From: DASULK01 sp036278255
GTDB lineage: Bacteria; Actinomycetota; Actinomycetes; Mycobacteriales; Micromonosporaceae
NCBI GenBank assembly: GCA_036278255.1
Contig: DASULK010000080.1
Span: forward strand, 1-64,000
Direction of reading: 5' to 3'
DNA length: 64,000 bases
The notes beneath the pieces were generated by a model. That model did not search any database, had not been told where the DNA came from, and saw only the letters and a program-made list of their open reading frames with translations. Below, in pieces: positions 44,379-52,345 of this stretch. Position 1 is the stretch's first letter. Each line of letters starts with the position of its first letter. Made by a program: the position numbers and the translations under genes.

Positions 44379-45671
44379 ATGAGCATGCCGCGTCCGGTCC
44401 TGGTCGTTGATGTCGGAGCCCGAAACGCCCAGTTGATCGCGCGCCGGGTGCGGGCGGCGAAGGTCTACTCCGAGATCGTCCCGCACTCGATGCCGGTGGC
44501 GGAGATGTTGGCCAAGGACCCGGCGGCGATCATCCTCGCCGCCGGCCCGGCCGGTGTTGCAGCACCGGACGCGCCCCGGGTCGATCCGAGCCGGTTCCCG
44601 GCCGGGTTGCCGGTCTGGGTGAGCCGCGGCGACGGGACCGAGGAGGAGGACTCCGCCGCAGATCCGTCGCTGACCCACTTTCTCTACGACACGGCCGGGA
44701 TCGAGCCGATCTGGACGCCGACGACCATCATCGCCGAGCAGGTCGCCCGGATCCGGGCGCAGGTCGGTGACAAGGAGGTCATCTGCGGTCTTTCCGGCGG
44801 GGTCGACTCGGCGGTGGCCGCGGCGCTGGTGCACCGGGCCATCGGTGACCAGTTGACCTGTGTCTTCGTGGATCATGGGCTACTGCGGGCCGGCGAGGCC
44901 GAGCAGGTGGAGCAGGACTATGTCGCGGCGACCGGGATCAAGCTCAAGGTGGTGGACGCGGCGGAGCGGTTCCTGACCGCCCTGGGCGGGGTGAGCGACC
45001 CGGAGGAGAAGCGTAAGATCATCGGCCGGGAGTTCATCCGGGTCTTCGAGGCCGCCGCCCGCGAGGTTGCCGCCGCTGGCGATGTCGAGTTCCTCGTGCA
45101 GGGCACGCTCTACCCCGATGTGGTCGAGTCCGGTGGTGACGGCGGCGCCAGCATCAAGTCGCACCACAACGTCGGTGGTCTCCCCGAGGATCTGCGCTTC
45201 GAGTTGATCGAGCCGCTGCGGGCGCTTTTCAAGGACGAGGTACGGGCGCTCGGGGTGGAGTTGGGCCTGCCCGAGGAGATGGTCTGGCGGCATCCGTTCC
45301 CCGGCCCAGGGTTGGCGATCCGCATCGTCGGTGCGGTGTCGCGGGAACGCCTGGAGCTGCTGCGTGCCGCTGATCTCATCGCCCGTGAGGAGTTGACCGC
45401 GGCGGGCCTTGACCGGGAGGTCTGGCAGTTCCCCGTGGTGCTGCTCGCCGATGTACGCAGCGTGGGTGTGCAGGGGGACCGGCGCACCTACGGCCATCCG
45501 GTGGTGCTGCGCCCGGTGGCCAGCGAGGATGCGATGACGGCGGAGTGGTCCCGGCTCCCCTACGATGTGATCGCCCGGATCTCCACGCGCATCACTGACG
45601 AGGTGCCCGAGGTTAACCGGGTCGTGCTCGATGTGACCGGTAAGCCCCCGGGCACTATTGAGTGGGAGTAG
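44379..45671 (+). CDS. guaA: GMP synthase with most of its glutaminase domain deleted
   Basis: A 430-residue GuaA where about 520 is normal. Residues 1-79 keep the beginning of the GATase domain (VLVVDVGARNAQLIARRVRAA and KVYSEIVPHSMPVAEML), but then AGLPV joins WVSRGDGTEEEDSAADPSLTHFLYD: the catalytic Cys loop (GICYG), the His (QYHPE) and Glu are gone. The altered motifs DVGARN (usually DFGAQY) and ILAAGP (usually ILSGGP) suggest relaxed selection. The ATP-PPase domain is intact: PP-loop LSGGVDS at 138-144, VQGTLYPDVVES, HHNVGGLPED, HPFPGPGLAIRI, ending IEWE. It should adenylate XMP but need free ammonia or another amidotransferase. -10-like TAGGCT lies 9 bases upstream, so leaderless start is possible. 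Confidence 0.9.
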   Translation: MSMPRPVLVVDVGARNAQLIARRVRAAKVYSEIVPHSMPVAEMLAKDPAAIILAAGPAGVAAPDAPRVDPSRFPAGLPVWVSRGDGTEEEDSAADPSLTHFLYDTAGIEPIWTPTTIIAEQVARIRAQVGDKEVICGLSGGVDSAVAAALVHRAIGDQLTCVFVDHGLLRAGEAEQVEQDYVAATGIKLKVVDAAERFLTALGGVSDPEEKRKIIGREFIRVFEAAAREVAAAGDVEFLVQGTLYPDVVESGGDGGASIKSHHNVGGLPEDLRFELIEPLRALFKDEVRALGVELGLPEEMVWRHPFPGPGLAIRIVGAVSRERLELLRAADLIAREELTAAGLDREVWQFPVVLLADVRSVGVQGDRRTYGHPVVLRPVASEDAMTAEWSRLPYDVIARISTRITDEVPEVNRVVLDVTGKPPGTIEWE

Positions 45672-45744
45672 CGCGCTCCTGCCATACCTGGTTTCGCCCC
45701 AATAAGCCATCAACTGTCAGGAATCCGACTTTTGTTCGGGTCGG

Positions 45745-45762
45745 CTCCCCGAATTCGGGGAG
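45745..45762. promoter_or_regulatory. 18-bp perfect palindrome upstream of the Nudix pair
   Basis: CTCCCCGAATTCGGGGAG, a perfect palindrome just before the GTG at 45774, with AGAATGT immediately after. Could be an operator or small hairpin; binding factor unknown. Confidence 0.45.
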
Positions 45763-45773
45763 AATGTCCTTCC

Positions 45774-46721
45774 GTGAACCCCGAACTGGAGCCCCTGCGC
45801 AGAATCGCGGCCTACGCCGTCTGTACCGACTCCGACGATCGGGTGCTCCTGATCCGGGCCTCGTCGCGTTCCGGCACGCCCGGTGTCTGGTCGCTGCCCG
45901 GTGGTGCGGTCGACCACGGTGAGGACCCCAACCACACGGTGGTGCGGGAGACCGCCGCCGAGACCGGACTCTCCGTCGCCGTCACCGGGCTCCGCGACGT
46001 CCTGGCCGATATGCGCGCGCTGCCGCACCGGGGCGTCACTATCCACACCGATCGGCTGATCTACCGGGTCTCGGTCCGGGGCGGCACTCTCTGCGACCGG
46101 GTCGGCCAGCCGACCGACCTGGCCCGGTGGCACACCCTCGATGAGGCCAAGGGGCTGCCGCTACGCCCCTTCACCGCCCAGGCGCTGGACCTGCCCGCCG
46201 ATCCGATCGATCTGCGCCCCGAGGAGGCACCGGAGTTCCCCTCCTTCCACGCCGTGCCCGGCCCCGACGGGCTGCACCGAGCCCAGCGTTTCGCCGCCTA
46301 CGCCGTCGCCACCGACCCGGCGAGGCGGGTACTGCTGACCCGGGTCGCCGAGGGTTACCCCGGCGCGGGGTGTTGGCATCTGCCGGGGGGTGGCACCGAC
46401 TTCGGCGAGCAGCCCGGTGAGGCGCTGATCCGGGAGTTGGCCGAAGAGACCGGCCAGCGCGGGCGCCTGGTTGAGCTGCTGGGGGTGGCGAGCCATCGCG
46501 ATGCGGCCTCGCTCGGCCCGGAGGGGTATCCGATCGACTGGCACGGGGTGCGAGCCTTCTACCGGGTCGCCGTTGACGCGCCGGCCCCACCAGCGGTCCA
46601 CGACATTGACGGCTCCACCTCGGAAGCCCGCTGGTTCGCACCCGACGAGCTGCGTACCCTGTCGCCGCAGCGGCTGACCGAGGTGACCGCCGAGGCGATC
46701 CGGACGGCCCGCCTTATCTGA
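45774..46721 (+). CDS. double-Nudix hydrolase, copy 1
   Basis: A 315-residue protein with two Nudix domains in a row. The N-terminal box is PGGAVDHGEDPNHTVVRE-TAAETG: the Glu that should be first of the metal-binding EE pair is Ala. The C-terminal box PGGGTDFGEQPGEALIRELAEETG is intact. GTG start at 45774 (NPELEPLRRIAAYAV). Each half resembles ADP-ribose/NADH pyrophosphatase-like or nucleotide-sanitising Nudix domains; substrate unknown. Same operon as the following copy (21-base gap). Confidence 0.85.
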   Translation: MNPELEPLRRIAAYAVCTDSDDRVLLIRASSRSGTPGVWSLPGGAVDHGEDPNHTVVRETAAETGLSVAVTGLRDVLADMRALPHRGVTIHTDRLIYRVSVRGGTLCDRVGQPTDLARWHTLDEAKGLPLRPFTAQALDLPADPIDLRPEEAPEFPSFHAVPGPDGLHRAQRFAAYAVATDPARRVLLTRVAEGYPGAGCWHLPGGGTDFGEQPGEALIRELAEETGQRGRLVELLGVASHRDAASLGPEGYPIDWHGVRAFYRVAVDAPAPPAVHDIDGSTSEARWFAPDELRTLSPQRLTEVTAEAIRTARLI

Positions 46722-46742
46722 TCGACAACCAACGGGGGCGCG

Positions 46743-47651
46743 GTGGAGCAGCGGCGACGGATCGCGGCGTACGGGGTTTGCCGCGATGATGACCGCATCC
46801 TCTTGACCCGGGCGTCTCCCGCGACGCACGTTCCCGGTGTGTGGCAGGTGCCCGGCGGTGGGCTGGAGCACGGCGAACACCCGGCCGTCGCCCTGGTGCG
46901 GGAAGTCGCCGAGGAGACCGGGCTGACGGTCGAGGTCACCGGGATCCGAGCGGTGGTGGCGGACGTTATCCACCTGCCGGATCTGCAGGTCGCGCTCCAC
47001 ACCGACCGGGTGATCTACGACGTGCGGATCCGCGGCGGGACGTTGCGCGACGAGGTGGACAATTCAACCGATCTGGTCGCCTGGGTGCCGTCCGGCAAGG
47101 TATCCCGGCTGCCGCTGATGCCGTTCACCGCCGAGTTGCTCGGCGTTCCGGTGGCCCCGTTGCCGGTCACCCCGTTGCCGGAGGCCGCGCAGGCGCTCGG
47201 CCGGCGGCGGCACGCACCGATGCGCCCCGGCCGGGGCCAGCGCTTCGCGGCGTACGGCCTGGTAACCGACCCGGCGGGGCGGGTGCTGCTCACACTGATC
47301 GCGGAGGGCTACCCCGGTGCCGGCCGGTGGCATCTGCCGGGCGGCGGTACGGACCACGGGGAGCAGCCCGTCGCCGCGCTCCTGCGTGAGCTGGCGGAGG
47401 AGACCGGCCAGCTCGGACGGGTGATCCGGCTGCTCGACGTCTCCCACCAACGGAATCCGGCTGCCCTCGGGCCGGAGGGGTACCCGATCGACTGGCACGC
47501 GGTACGCGCCATCTACCGGGTCCTGGTCGACCTGCCCACCCCACCGGCGGTGACCGAGGTCGCGGGGTCGACCGCCCGGGCCCGGTGGTTCACGTTGGCC
47601 GAGGTCGCCGCCCTACCGTTGACCGAGGTTGCCGCAGCCGCACTGTCGTGA
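46743..47651 (+). CDS. double-Nudix hydrolase, copy 2
   Basis: A 302-residue tandem paralogue of the previous gene with two Nudix boxes (PGGGLEHGEHPAVALVREV-AEETG and PGGGTDHGEQPVAALLRELAEETG), both intact. GTG start (MEQRRRIAAYGV). Both C-terminal halves share GPEGYPIDWHGVR/AVR, showing the two genes come from duplication. Together they hold four consecutive Nudix domains. Confidence 0.85.
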   Translation: MEQRRRIAAYGVCRDDDRILLTRASPATHVPGVWQVPGGGLEHGEHPAVALVREVAEETGLTVEVTGIRAVVADVIHLPDLQVALHTDRVIYDVRIRGGTLRDEVDNSTDLVAWVPSGKVSRLPLMPFTAELLGVPVAPLPVTPLPEAAQALGRRRHAPMRPGRGQRFAAYGLVTDPAGRVLLTLIAEGYPGAGRWHLPGGGTDHGEQPVAALLRELAEETGQLGRVIRLLDVSHQRNPAALGPEGYPIDWHAVRAIYRVLVDLPTPPAVTEVAGSTARARWFTLAEVAALPLTEVAAAALS

Positions 47652-47654
47652 CCG

Positions 47655-47945
47655 CACGGGTGGCGTGACGGGCGTACAGTGGGTGACCTTGGGATTTCAA
47701 AGAAGCCCTGCAGGTGGAATGTGGTCACGAAACGGCCGGAATCCAAGACGATATATCCTGCATGTGGAGATACAGGCGATTCATGTCTCATTGGTGAGAA
47801 CGTTCGTCTCTTGCCTATCGCCAAGATGGCAGGTCTGTGCCATGGTGTATGCCGCAAACGATCACCGGCCGCCAGACCAGGCCGGTCGTGGATGCCGGGC
47901 AGCCCGCCGAAAGGCGGGCAAAACGTTCTGGTGATGGAGGGATAC
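47655..47945 (+). ncRNA. structured leader region upstream of pssA
   Basis: A 291-base gap of lower GC. Hairpins in order: TCTCA-ttgg-TGAGA (47786-47799), ATGGCA-N6-TGCCAT (47826-47843), a 7-bp stem ACCGGCC/GGCCGGT (47864-47886) and GCCCGCC-gaaa-GGCGGGC with a GNRA tetraloop (47902-47919), just before the ribosome site and GTG of pssA. Such a series suggests an RNA regulatory leader or an RNA gene; I recognise no riboswitch class. An open frame spanning this region (from 47679) is Cys-rich and composition-like non-coding, so I do not call it. Confidence 0.45.
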
Positions 47946-48968
47946 GTGCCGAGAGCCCCTTGGCGTCGGCGCCGTACTACGGACAGCCCGCGCCCCGCCG
48001 GGCGCCGCTGGGCAGGGCAGTTACGCCGCAGCGGCTCGTTAGCCCGGCAGGCGCTGCTGGTGCGGGTGGGACGCCGCCACGATGCGACCGGAGCGGCCGC
48101 GGTCGCCCTGCCCGGTACCTTCTACCCGCAACCGCCACCGTTCCCGGCCGACACACCCCAGCAGGCCGACCGGTTCAGCGTTGACCCCTTGACCGCCGCC
48201 GAGATCGCGTCGGTTCTCCCGGTCAGCCAGGCGGTCGGGTCCACCGGCGAGGCGGATGCCACCGCGATGACCATCCCCCTGCTGCCCGGGGAGCGCACCC
48301 TTGCTCGGCGGCTCAAGTTCGCCGCGGTCAACGCATGCACGCTGGCCAGCCTGGCGCTGGGGGTGTTCGCGATCTTCCTGGCGATGCGGGGGGAGGTGCG
48401 CATCGCGGCCGCCTGCCTGATCGCCTGTGTCGCCTTCGACGGCCTCGATGGCGCGCTGGCCCGTAAGCTCGGGGTGGCGAGCCCCTTCGGCGCCCAGATG
48501 GACTCGCTCGCCGACATGTGTTCGTTCGGCCTCGCCGCCCCGGTGGTGGTCTACGCTTCGCTCGCCGGCGAGGTGTCGACCGCGGCGGCTGCCGTGGCCT
48601 GCGCCCTGGTCGCGGCCTGCGCGGCGATCCGGTTGGCCCGGTTCAACATCTCACCGAAGGACGGCCGTTTCTTCTGCGGGGTGCCAACCACCATGGCGGC
48701 GGCGGTGCTCGCCCTCGCGGTGATGATCGGCCTTCCGCTTCCCGGTGGGGTGCAGCTCGTCGGTGTGGCGCTCCTGGCCTTCGCCATGGTGTCCAGCTTT
48801 CCCTACGCCAAGATGGCCCGGCTTCTCAAGCTGCCGCCCTGGGTGTGGGTGGCGCCGGTCGTCGGCGCCATGATCGATATTCGGCTGACCTTCGCCCTCG
48901 TCGTGGCGGGCTATCTGGTGAGTGGCCCGCTGCTCTGGCTGCACCAGCGCCGCGTGCTCCAACCCTGA
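47946..48968 (+). CDS. pssA: CDP-diacylglycerol-serine O-phosphatidyltransferase
   Basis: A 340-residue CDP-alcohol phosphatidyltransferase. GTG 47946 is chosen because GGAGGG lies just before it. A basic and Pro-rich N-terminal extension of about 110 residues precedes about eight hydrophobic segments. The catalytic motif D-x2-D-G-x2-A-R-x8-G-x3-D-x3-D is FDGLDGALARKLGVASP-FGAQMDSLADM. It makes phosphatidylserine, the substrate of the Psd encoded by the convergent gene. In most actinobacteria psd and pssA are one operon; here they face each other. Confidence 0.9.
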   Translation: MPRAPWRRRRTTDSPRPAGRRWAGQLRRSGSLARQALLVRVGRRHDATGAAAVALPGTFYPQPPPFPADTPQQADRFSVDPLTAAEIASVLPVSQAVGSTGEADATAMTIPLLPGERTLARRLKFAAVNACTLASLALGVFAIFLAMRGEVRIAAACLIACVAFDGLDGALARKLGVASPFGAQMDSLADMCSFGLAAPVVVYASLAGEVSTAAAAVACALVAACAAIRLARFNISPKDGRFFCGVPTTMAAAVLALAVMIGLPLPGGVQLVGVALLAFAMVSSFPYAKMARLLKLPPWVWVAPVVGAMIDIRLTFALVVAGYLVSGPLLWLHQRRVLQP

Positions 48969-48987
48969 CGCGGTCAACCTTGACGTG

Positions 48988-49023
48988 ATCGGGGCGGCCC
49001 TCCCACAGGAGAGCCGCCCCGAT
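48988..49023. terminator. bidirectional terminator between pssA and psd
   Basis: ATCGGGGCGGC (48988-48998) pairs with GCCGCCCCGAT (49013-49023), extended inward by CTCC/GGAG-type pairs. Lies between the convergent stops. Confidence 0.75.
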
Positions 49024-49034
49024 GCCTGAGCGGG

Positions 49035-50288
49035 TCAGCGCCAGCGGGCGATGACCGACGAGCCACCGACGACCCGGTCACCGGGCGCCACCATCGCCTC
49101 CGCGGCCTCCGCGGGCAGATAGACGTCGGTCCGGGAGCCGAAACGGATCAGCCCGAAGCGCTCACCCCGGGCCAGGAGTGCGCCGACGGGCGCGCGCTGG
49201 ACGATCCGCCGCGCGATCAGACCCGTACGTTGGGCCACCACGACGGTCCCCCGCGGGGTGTCGAGCACCGTGTACGCAGCCACGTTGTGCTCGGCGTCCG
49301 GTTTCATCGCGTTGACGAAACCGCCGTCCGCGACGAAGTAGTCCACCACCTTGCCGGCCACCGGCGACCGGTTGACGTGCACATCGAGCACGGATAGGAA
49401 CACCGCGATTCGGAGGAACTCCTGGTCACCGAAGCGCTCGTCCCGTAGGTGCTCAACCGACAGCACCTTTCCGTCGCTCGCTGCGACCACGGCCGTTGGG
49501 TCCTCGGGGATATCGCGTTCGGGATCCCGGAAGAAGGCTGCCACGGGTGCCGCGGCCAGGGCCGGCAGGAGCCACAGCTTGGATTTCGGCCGGACCATGC
49601 GGGCCAACGCGGCTAGCCCCAGGGTGATGCCGGCCGCCGCCACCCCGTTGGAGTCGATGTGCATCCCGCCGAGCATCGGAACGCTGGAGGGGCGGGTGGC
49701 AGGCGTCAGCCGGCTCGCATCAGCCGCATCGGCTGCGGTGAACCGCAGTCGGTGCAGGCGTACCGGCGGCTGGTTGAGCAGCACCAGATCGTTGGCGACG
49801 CCGAACAGGGCACCCTGCCGGTCGAGTTCGGCGGCGGCGCCGGAGGTGGCGCCCGGCACCGCCGGCGTGGCAACGCTGAGCACCCCGCCGGTGGTCAGGT
49901 ACTTCGTCAGCCCGTCCAGGGTGGTGCGGGTCTCGTCGCCGCCCCCCGTCAGCGGCTCAGCGAGCACCACGATGTCGGCCGGTTCGGCCTCGCTGAGCGC
50001 CTCGACGACGCGTACCCGGTCGGTTACCCACGGACCTTGGCTCGCGATGTGGCCGCGGAGGGCAGCCAGCGGGGTGGCGTCGGCCGGCACCACGGTGAGC
50101 GTGTCACCGGGCAGCAGCGCCTCGATCGCCGCCGTGAGCGCGGCGGAGTCCGGTTTGGCACCGACCAGCAGGGCCATCTTCGGGCCGGGATGGCGGGTTA
50201 GTTCGATGGTGAGAGCACGGGCGGCACGCTCGCCGAGGCGTGCCGGACCACGCAGGCCGGCGGCACGTCCGGCGGGGGACTGGGCCAT
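49035..50288 (-). CDS. psd: phosphatidylserine decarboxylase fused to a methyltransferase-like domain
   Basis: A 417-residue protein (ATG 50288 after GAGGAG). Residues about 209-417 are a short-type Psd proenzyme: FFRDPERDIPEDPTAVVAASDGKV, FLSVLDVHVNRSPVAG, and the autocleavage region APGDRVVGGSSVIARW; the pyruvoyl group forms at the Ser of GSS. Residues 1-208 form an alpha/beta Rossmann-like domain (ALLVGAKPDSAALTAAI, ADIVVLAEPLTGGGDETRT, TTGGVLSVATP) that looks like a class I methyltransferase lacking a clear G-x-G SAM loop. The two-domain layout is unusual. It forms phosphatidylethanolamine at the membrane; the domain's role is unknown. Confidence 0.85.
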   Translation of the reverse strand: MAQSPAGRAAGLRGPARLGERAARALTIELTRHPGPKMALLVGAKPDSAALTAAIEALLPGDTLTVVPADATPLAALRGHIASQGPWVTDRVRVVEALSEAEPADIVVLAEPLTGGGDETRTTLDGLTKYLTTGGVLSVATPAVPGATSGAAAELDRQGALFGVANDLVLLNQPPVRLHRLRFTAADAADASRLTPATRPSSVPMLGGMHIDSNGVAAAGITLGLAALARMVRPKSKLWLLPALAAAPVAAFFRDPERDIPEDPTAVVAASDGKVLSVEHLRDERFGDQEFLRIAVFLSVLDVHVNRSPVAGKVVDYFVADGGFVNAMKPDAEHNVAAYTVLDTPRGTVVVAQRTGLIARRIVQRAPVGALLARGERFGLIRFGSRTDVYLPAEAAEAMVAPGDRVVGGSSVIARWR

Positions 50289-50428
50289 TGCTTGACAAAC
50301 TCCTCGCAGACAAAGACGGGGATGCGCGAATGATGGTTTCCGTCCGGGCGGCATGGATTGACCGGTGGCGGGGGAAACCTCCACGGGCCAGCATAGGCGT
50401 TGGGCTGGGCCGAGGGCGGTTTTGCCGG

Positions 50429-50683
50429 TTACCGGGGCGAGTCTGCCCGCGCCACGGGCGGGCTGCCCCGATCGGTGCTGTCGTCGTCCGGTAGCGGGGT
50501 GGGGTTGGAACGCAGTGCCCCCAGGATCCCGACAAGTCCGAAGAGGATCAGGGCACCGGCCACGAACCAGCCGACCCTCGGTAGGGAGAGGTGGAAGGTC
50601 TGTGCCAGCAGCCACCAGGCGCTGATGGCCAGGAAGATCAGGGCGAAGGTCAGGGAGACCATGTCGGTACGGTGCTGTTTCAT
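50429..50683 (-). CDS. small two-helix membrane protein
   Basis: An 84-residue protein with two transmembrane helices (VSLTFALIFLAISAWWLLA and VGWFVAGALILFGLVGILGAL) and a short polar tail. ATG 50683 with GGAGG upstream; it overlaps the end of the PspC gene (ATGA), so the two are one operon. Likely an accessory of the PspC envelope-stress protein. No family named with confidence. The 140 bases from 50289 to 50428 hold nothing identified. Confidence 0.8.
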   Translation of the reverse strand: MKQHRTDMVSLTFALIFLAISAWWLLAQTFHLSLPRVGWFVAGALILFGLVGILGALRSNPTPLPDDDSTDRGSPPVARADSPR

Positions 50684-52164
50684 CGGCGGACCTCCAAATC
50701 TCCAACGTTCAGATGCACCGACAGACGAAGGCTGCCCCCACCCGGGCCGTCTTCGCCGAGATCGGTCAACTCCCGCGACGGCAGGCCGAAGCCGCTCCAC
50801 CGCTTATCGAACACCTCCGCGTCACCGGCCTGCACCTCGGCGGAGACGGTGACGTCGACATACCGCGGCACGATGACGGTGAGATCGCCGAAATTCATCC
50901 GTACGGATACCTGGGCATCCCGGTCGGTGAAGTCGATTCGGGTCAGATCGAGGGTGGCTTCACCGACTTTGACTTCGTAGTGGCTCGCCAGTTCGTCGTA
51001 GCCGGCCGGATTCCATACGACCTCGCCCCCGCGCCAAGGTTGTTGCGACTCGGCCACCGTCGAGATGCCGAGGGCGAGCGACACCACCAGACCGAGGGCG
51101 ATCAGCCAGCGGGCCCGGCCGAACCAGGTGCCTACCAGCAGGCCGAGCGCGATGGTGACGAGGGCGGCGGCGACATAGGTGGAGACCTTCACGTCGATGG
51201 CGTTGCCGAGGTCGAGGAGCGCGACCACCCCGATCGCCACCAGGATCATCGAGAAGGTCACCGCGCCGAGCGGGGAGCGTTCGCGGGGCGGCTGGGGCGG
51301 CCTCGGCGGCGGTGGCGGGTACGGGCCGTGCGGGGCGGCATCACCGGCGTACGGGCCATGGGGGGCGAACGGGGGGCGGTAGCCGCCGGGTGGGGCGGAG
51401 GGGCCCGGTGGGGGAGCCGGCTGTGGCGGGACCGACGGCCGGGCTGCGGTGACGGGTGCCGAAGCCGGTGGAGCCGGCATAGCGGCGGTATCGATGGGGT
51501 GCAGCGGGCCACTGATCGGAGACAGCCCGGCGTTCTCCGCAACCGACATCGAGGGCTGGGGCGCTGCCGTCGGTGTGGGCGGGGCCGGGTGGGACGGGGC
51601 GGGGTGACCCGGGTCGGCCTGGCCGGTGGGGCCTGTCGGCGGTGTGGGTGGGCCTGCCGGTGGGACCGGGCCGGGGCTCGGCCCCGCGCCAGCGTTGTTA
51701 TTACGGTTGATCAACAGTATCCCGCCTATGAGGATCGCGGCCGCGAGCACGACGGCACGGAACTGGTCGGCCAGGATGAACCCGAACAGGAGAACGAAGA
51801 GGAGGCTGAGCAGGATCACCGTGAGCGGGGCCATGCTCGACCGGCCCCGGCCCAGCATCGATTCGAGGGGCGAGACGGGGTCGCCCTCGGCAGGAATGAT
51901 CAACCAGGCCGCTACGTAGACGAGGATGCCGATGCCGCCGAAGAAGCCGAGCACGGCGAGGAGTACCCGCCACAGGATCGGGTCGGTACCGGTGGCCCGT
52001 CCGATCGCCGCGCAGACCCCGGCCAGGTACCGCCCCTGCTGCGGCCGGACCAGGTTGTAACGGGCGGCGAAGGCGCCGCCGGTGGTCGGGGGCGGCCCCG
52101 CCGGGGGCGGTCCGTATCCCGGGGGCGGTGGTGTGCCGGTCCCGGGGGGTGGTGTGTCGGTCAT
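50680..52164 (-). CDS. PspC/LiaF-like membrane protein
   Basis: A 494-residue protein: Pro/Gly-rich N-terminus (1-30), PspC domain (about 35-95: YNLVRPQQGRYLAGVCAAIGRATGTDP, then WRVLLAVLGFFGGIGILVYVAAWLIIP), more transmembrane helices, a long Pro-rich linker (about 150-290), two further helices and a C-terminal beta domain of the LiaF/DUF2154 type (SVRMNFGDLTVIVP, LSVHLNVGDLEV). LiaF-type proteins hold back a LiaSR two-component system until the envelope is stressed; the divergent kinase and regulator fit that role. Confidence 0.85.
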   Translation of the reverse strand: MTDTPPPGTGTPPPPGYGPPPAGPPPTTGGAFAARYNLVRPQQGRYLAGVCAAIGRATGTDPILWRVLLAVLGFFGGIGILVYVAAWLIIPAEGDPVSPLESMLGRGRSSMAPLTVILLSLLFVLLFGFILADQFRAVVLAAAILIGGILLINRNNNAGAGPSPGPVPPAGPPTPPTGPTGQADPGHPAPSHPAPPTPTAAPQPSMSVAENAGLSPISGPLHPIDTAAMPAPPASAPVTAARPSVPPQPAPPPGPSAPPGGYRPPFAPHGPYAGDAAPHGPYPPPPPRPPQPPRERSPLGAVTFSMILVAIGVVALLDLGNAIDVKVSTYVAAALVTIALGLLVGTWFGRARWLIALGLVVSLALGISTVAESQQPWRGGEVVWNPAGYDELASHYEVKVGEATLDLTRIDFTDRDAQVSVRMNFGDLTVIVPRYVDVTVSAEVQAGDAEVFDKRWSGFGLPSRELTDLGEDGPGGGSLRLSVHLNVGDLEVRR

Positions 52165-52345
52165 GCATCGATTTTTGTTCCGGTACGGCCGGGCCGCCTC
52201 GGGATCCGACCCTGAACCGACCCTGAGATCTCCGCGGGCCAGGGCCCGGGGTAGTTCCCCCTGGTCGCACCGCGATCAGCATGTGACGATCGGAGACACC
52301 GGTCCCGCATGAGCCCGCATCATCCGCCGTTGTCAGGAGTCACCC

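Noticed and set aside
47679..47945. N-terminal extension of PssA from 47679
   Set aside because: The extra 89 residues are Cys-rich and unlike any PssA, whereas a GTG with a good ribosome site lies at 47946; the region folds into hairpins instead.
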